Source of the DNA: Cyanobacteria bacterium UBA8803
GTDB taxonomy: Bacteria > Cyanobacteriota > Cyanobacteriia > Cyanobacteriales > Coleofasciculaceae
Direction of reading: 5' to 3'
Assembly: GCA_003505715.1 (NCBI GenBank)
Contig: DNXU01000249.1
Location: 1-7,093 of the forward strand
Length of the DNA: 7,093 nt
Shown here: positions 6,601 to 7,093 of the stretch, in pieces
Layout of the letters: each line of letters begins with the position of its first letter
Numbering within the stretch: position 1 is the stretch's first letter
Program-made: the position numbers and the translations under genes
Notes under the pieces: generated by a model
Databases searched by the model: none
Seen by the model: the letters and a program-made list of their open reading frames with translations, nothing else
What the model was told of the DNA's origin: nothing

Positions 6601-7093
6601 CGGATGGAACGACTCTGGTGAGTGGCTCTGATGACCGGACGGTAAAGCTTTGGGAGGTGGATACAGGAATTTGTCTTTACACGTTTCAAGGTCATCAAGA
6701 TTGGGTTTTATCGATTGCCTTCAGTCCCTGTGGTAGTAGGATTGCTACTAGCAGCGGTGAGACGATCAAGCTGTGGGATGTCCGCACCGGGGAATGCCTG
6801 CTAACATTGACAGGACATACTCATCGCGTCAGGTCAGTGGTATTTAGCCCCAAGGGTGAGACTTTAGCCAGTGCTAGCGATGACGAAACGGTGAAATTGT
6901 GGGATGTCAAAACGGGGAAGAGCATTAGGACGTTGCCAGGACATTATAAAGTGGTATGGTCAGTTGTCTTTAGCCCCGACGGACAAATCTTAGCCAGTGG
7001 TAGTGGAGATGAGAGAATTAAGTTTTGGAGTGTGGCAACGGGAGACTGTTTAAGGACGCTCTCGATCGATCGACCTTATGAGGGGATGAATAT
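3612..7093 (+). CDS. HTH / NB-ARC / WD40-repeat STAND NTPase, 3' end cut by window
   Basis: This is one uninterrupted frame of 1160 codons running off the window. Domains in order: helix-turn-helix (about 8-60, SQKALAEDVGLALATVSNFL); NB-ARC ATPase with Walker A GLGGIGKT at 119-126, Walker B LLILD at 194-198, sensor-like LTTRE at 238-242 and GNPLAL at 295-300; winged-helix-like region about 335-425; linker; pentapeptide-like LQGVNLHRVNFANSDL at 533-548; fourteen WD40 blades from 558. The final RPYEGMNI resembles the end of many cyanobacterial WD40 proteins, so perhaps 20-25 residues are missing. STAND proteins are ATP-driven switches: the WD40 sensor is thought to bind a ligand and trigger oligomerisation. 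With HTH as output this one could act on DNA; no enzymatic effector is seen. The ATG at 3612 (MPRSL) matches homologous starts I recall; GTG 3609 and ATG 3630 are alternatives. GGAA at 3602-3605 is a weak ribosome site. Confidence 0.93.
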   Translation, partial: MPRSLRMRREWVERAKQAVTRNGFLSQKALAEDVGLALATVSNFLTGKPVDRTTFVDLCQKLSLDCEEIAEPVQGAISNKRQDWGEAPDVTFFYGRTEELAILEQWVVRDRCRLISVIGLGGIGKTALVVKLAEQVQDQFEYIVWRSLRNAPVIQEFLTDVIRFLSNQQETDLPETIDGKIYRLLEYLRASHCLLILDNVESILSSDGPAGTYREGYEGYGQFLNCVGETHHQSCLILTTREKLRGISHQEGEHFPVRSWRLSGLAQENAQAIFQEKGLRLSATEGKALVEQYAGNPLALKMVATTIQELFAGDIAQFLEQGTIVFGDISNLLDRQFERLSPLEQQTMFWLAINREGVALPELRGDIIPAVSLRSLLEGLESLQLRCLIEKATPTLLQRHSVTFTQQPVIMEYITERLIEQVCREISMVEIVYFDRYALMKAQAKDYLRHAQIRLILQPIADRLLALFGNKESIKTCLIQILAKLRSPTTTPASPTSPKPGYAGGNVLNLFGQLQIDPSGSDFSYLTVWQAYLQGVNLHRVNFANSDLAKSVFTQTLGGILSAAFNPDGQLLATGIDNEILLWQVADSRHLLSCQGHISWVQAVAFSPDGKILASGSNDCSVRLWDVKTGQCLKTLRGHTGSVQSVSFSRDGKILASGSNDSSVRLWDVKTGQCLNLLLGHTNRLLSVLFTPDGTTLISSGEDQTVRLWRVPTGECLRILEIHINWVLSVTLSPDGRTLTTGSDGKTVKFWDITTGECIRTLPDYSSYVWALAYAPWVDDANCPDRQILATGSEDATVKIWDAVTGECLQTLQGHGDRVWLVLFSPDGSILLSASENQTVKLWDVGTGQCLRTLEGYSNAVLSVVFSGDGQLLASSGRDRQVRFWDVATGECLRTVQGHSNIVSTVTFRPKQDERLILASGSDDRTIKIWDGYTGECLRTIWGHSSWVQALSFSPNGQTLASGSRDGTVKLWDWQTGECWRSLEGHIHRVKSVAFSPDGTTLVSGSDDRTVKLWEVDTGICLYTFQGHQDWVLSIAFSPCGSRIATSSGETIKLWDVRTGECLLTLTGHTHRVRSVVFSPKGETLASASDDETVKLWDVKTGKSIRTLPGHYKVVWSVVFSPDGQILASGSGDERIKFWSVATGDCLRTLSIDRPYEGMN
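5283..7073 (+). repeat. Fourteen tandem WD40 blade units (mostly 126 bp)
   Basis: Coding repeats of a 42-residue unit have the consensus VxSVxFSPDG-x-LASGSxDxTVKLWDVxTGECLRTLxGH. Blade ends fall at 5402, 5528, 5654, 5780, 5906, 6056, 6182, 6308, 6443, 6569, 6695, 6818, 6944 and about 7070. Fourteen blades fit two seven-bladed propellers. Blades 6 (50 residues) and 9 (45 residues) carry insertions between the SPDG strand and the LASGS strand; blade 12 lacks one residue (TSSGETIKLWD). A Cys in TGxC recurs in twelve of the fourteen blades. Confidence 0.92.

Overview
The window looks like chromosomal DNA from a filamentous or otherwise large-genome cyanobacterium. The octamer GCGATCGC (HIP1, the highly iterated palindrome of cyanobacteria) occurs eight times in 7.1 kb, where about 0.1 would be expected by chance. 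The gene content also fits: a Uma2/DUF820 protein, an atypical SDR, a PAS-LuxR regulator, and a giant HTH/NB-ARC/WD40 protein ending in the RPYEGMNI motif seen at the end of many cyanobacterial WD40 proteins.

Layout: positions 1-307 are mostly non-coding, with one doubtful 38-codon ORF. Four genes then read leftward on the minus strand (listed right to left as transcribed): a PAS-like/LuxR-type regulator (2820-3446) closed by a near-perfect intrinsic terminator, a Uma2-family putative endonuclease (1950-2630), a TGxxGxxG NAD(P)-binding atypical SDR (1009-1884), and an unrecognised protein with a Gly/Ala-rich membrane-inserting N-terminus (308-943). One large gene reads rightward from 3612 and runs off the window at 7093. 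It encodes a STAND-type NTPase with an N-terminal helix-turn-helix, an NB-ARC ATPase, a winged-helix-like region, a short pentapeptide-like stretch and fourteen WD40 blades. Only some 20-25 codons are probably missing.

The regulator and the STAND gene are divergent and share a 165-bp control region (3447-3611). Within it lie a plausible promoter for the STAND gene and three CTGACTT direct repeats spaced by one helical turn, the last abutting the -10 box. A regulator bound there would control the STAND gene directly, and the adjacent LuxR-type protein is one candidate. The Uma2 and SDR genes may be co-transcribed (65-bp gap, no terminator). The membrane-module gene and the Uma2 gene each carry the same CGCTATAGTAG element about 50 nt before their start, which may be a shared -10 region.

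No tRNA, rRNA, CRISPR array or insertion sequence was seen. Nothing here proves a new system. The parts most worth a closer look are the STAND gene with its phased operator-like repeats and divergent regulator, and the uncharacterised membrane-module protein.
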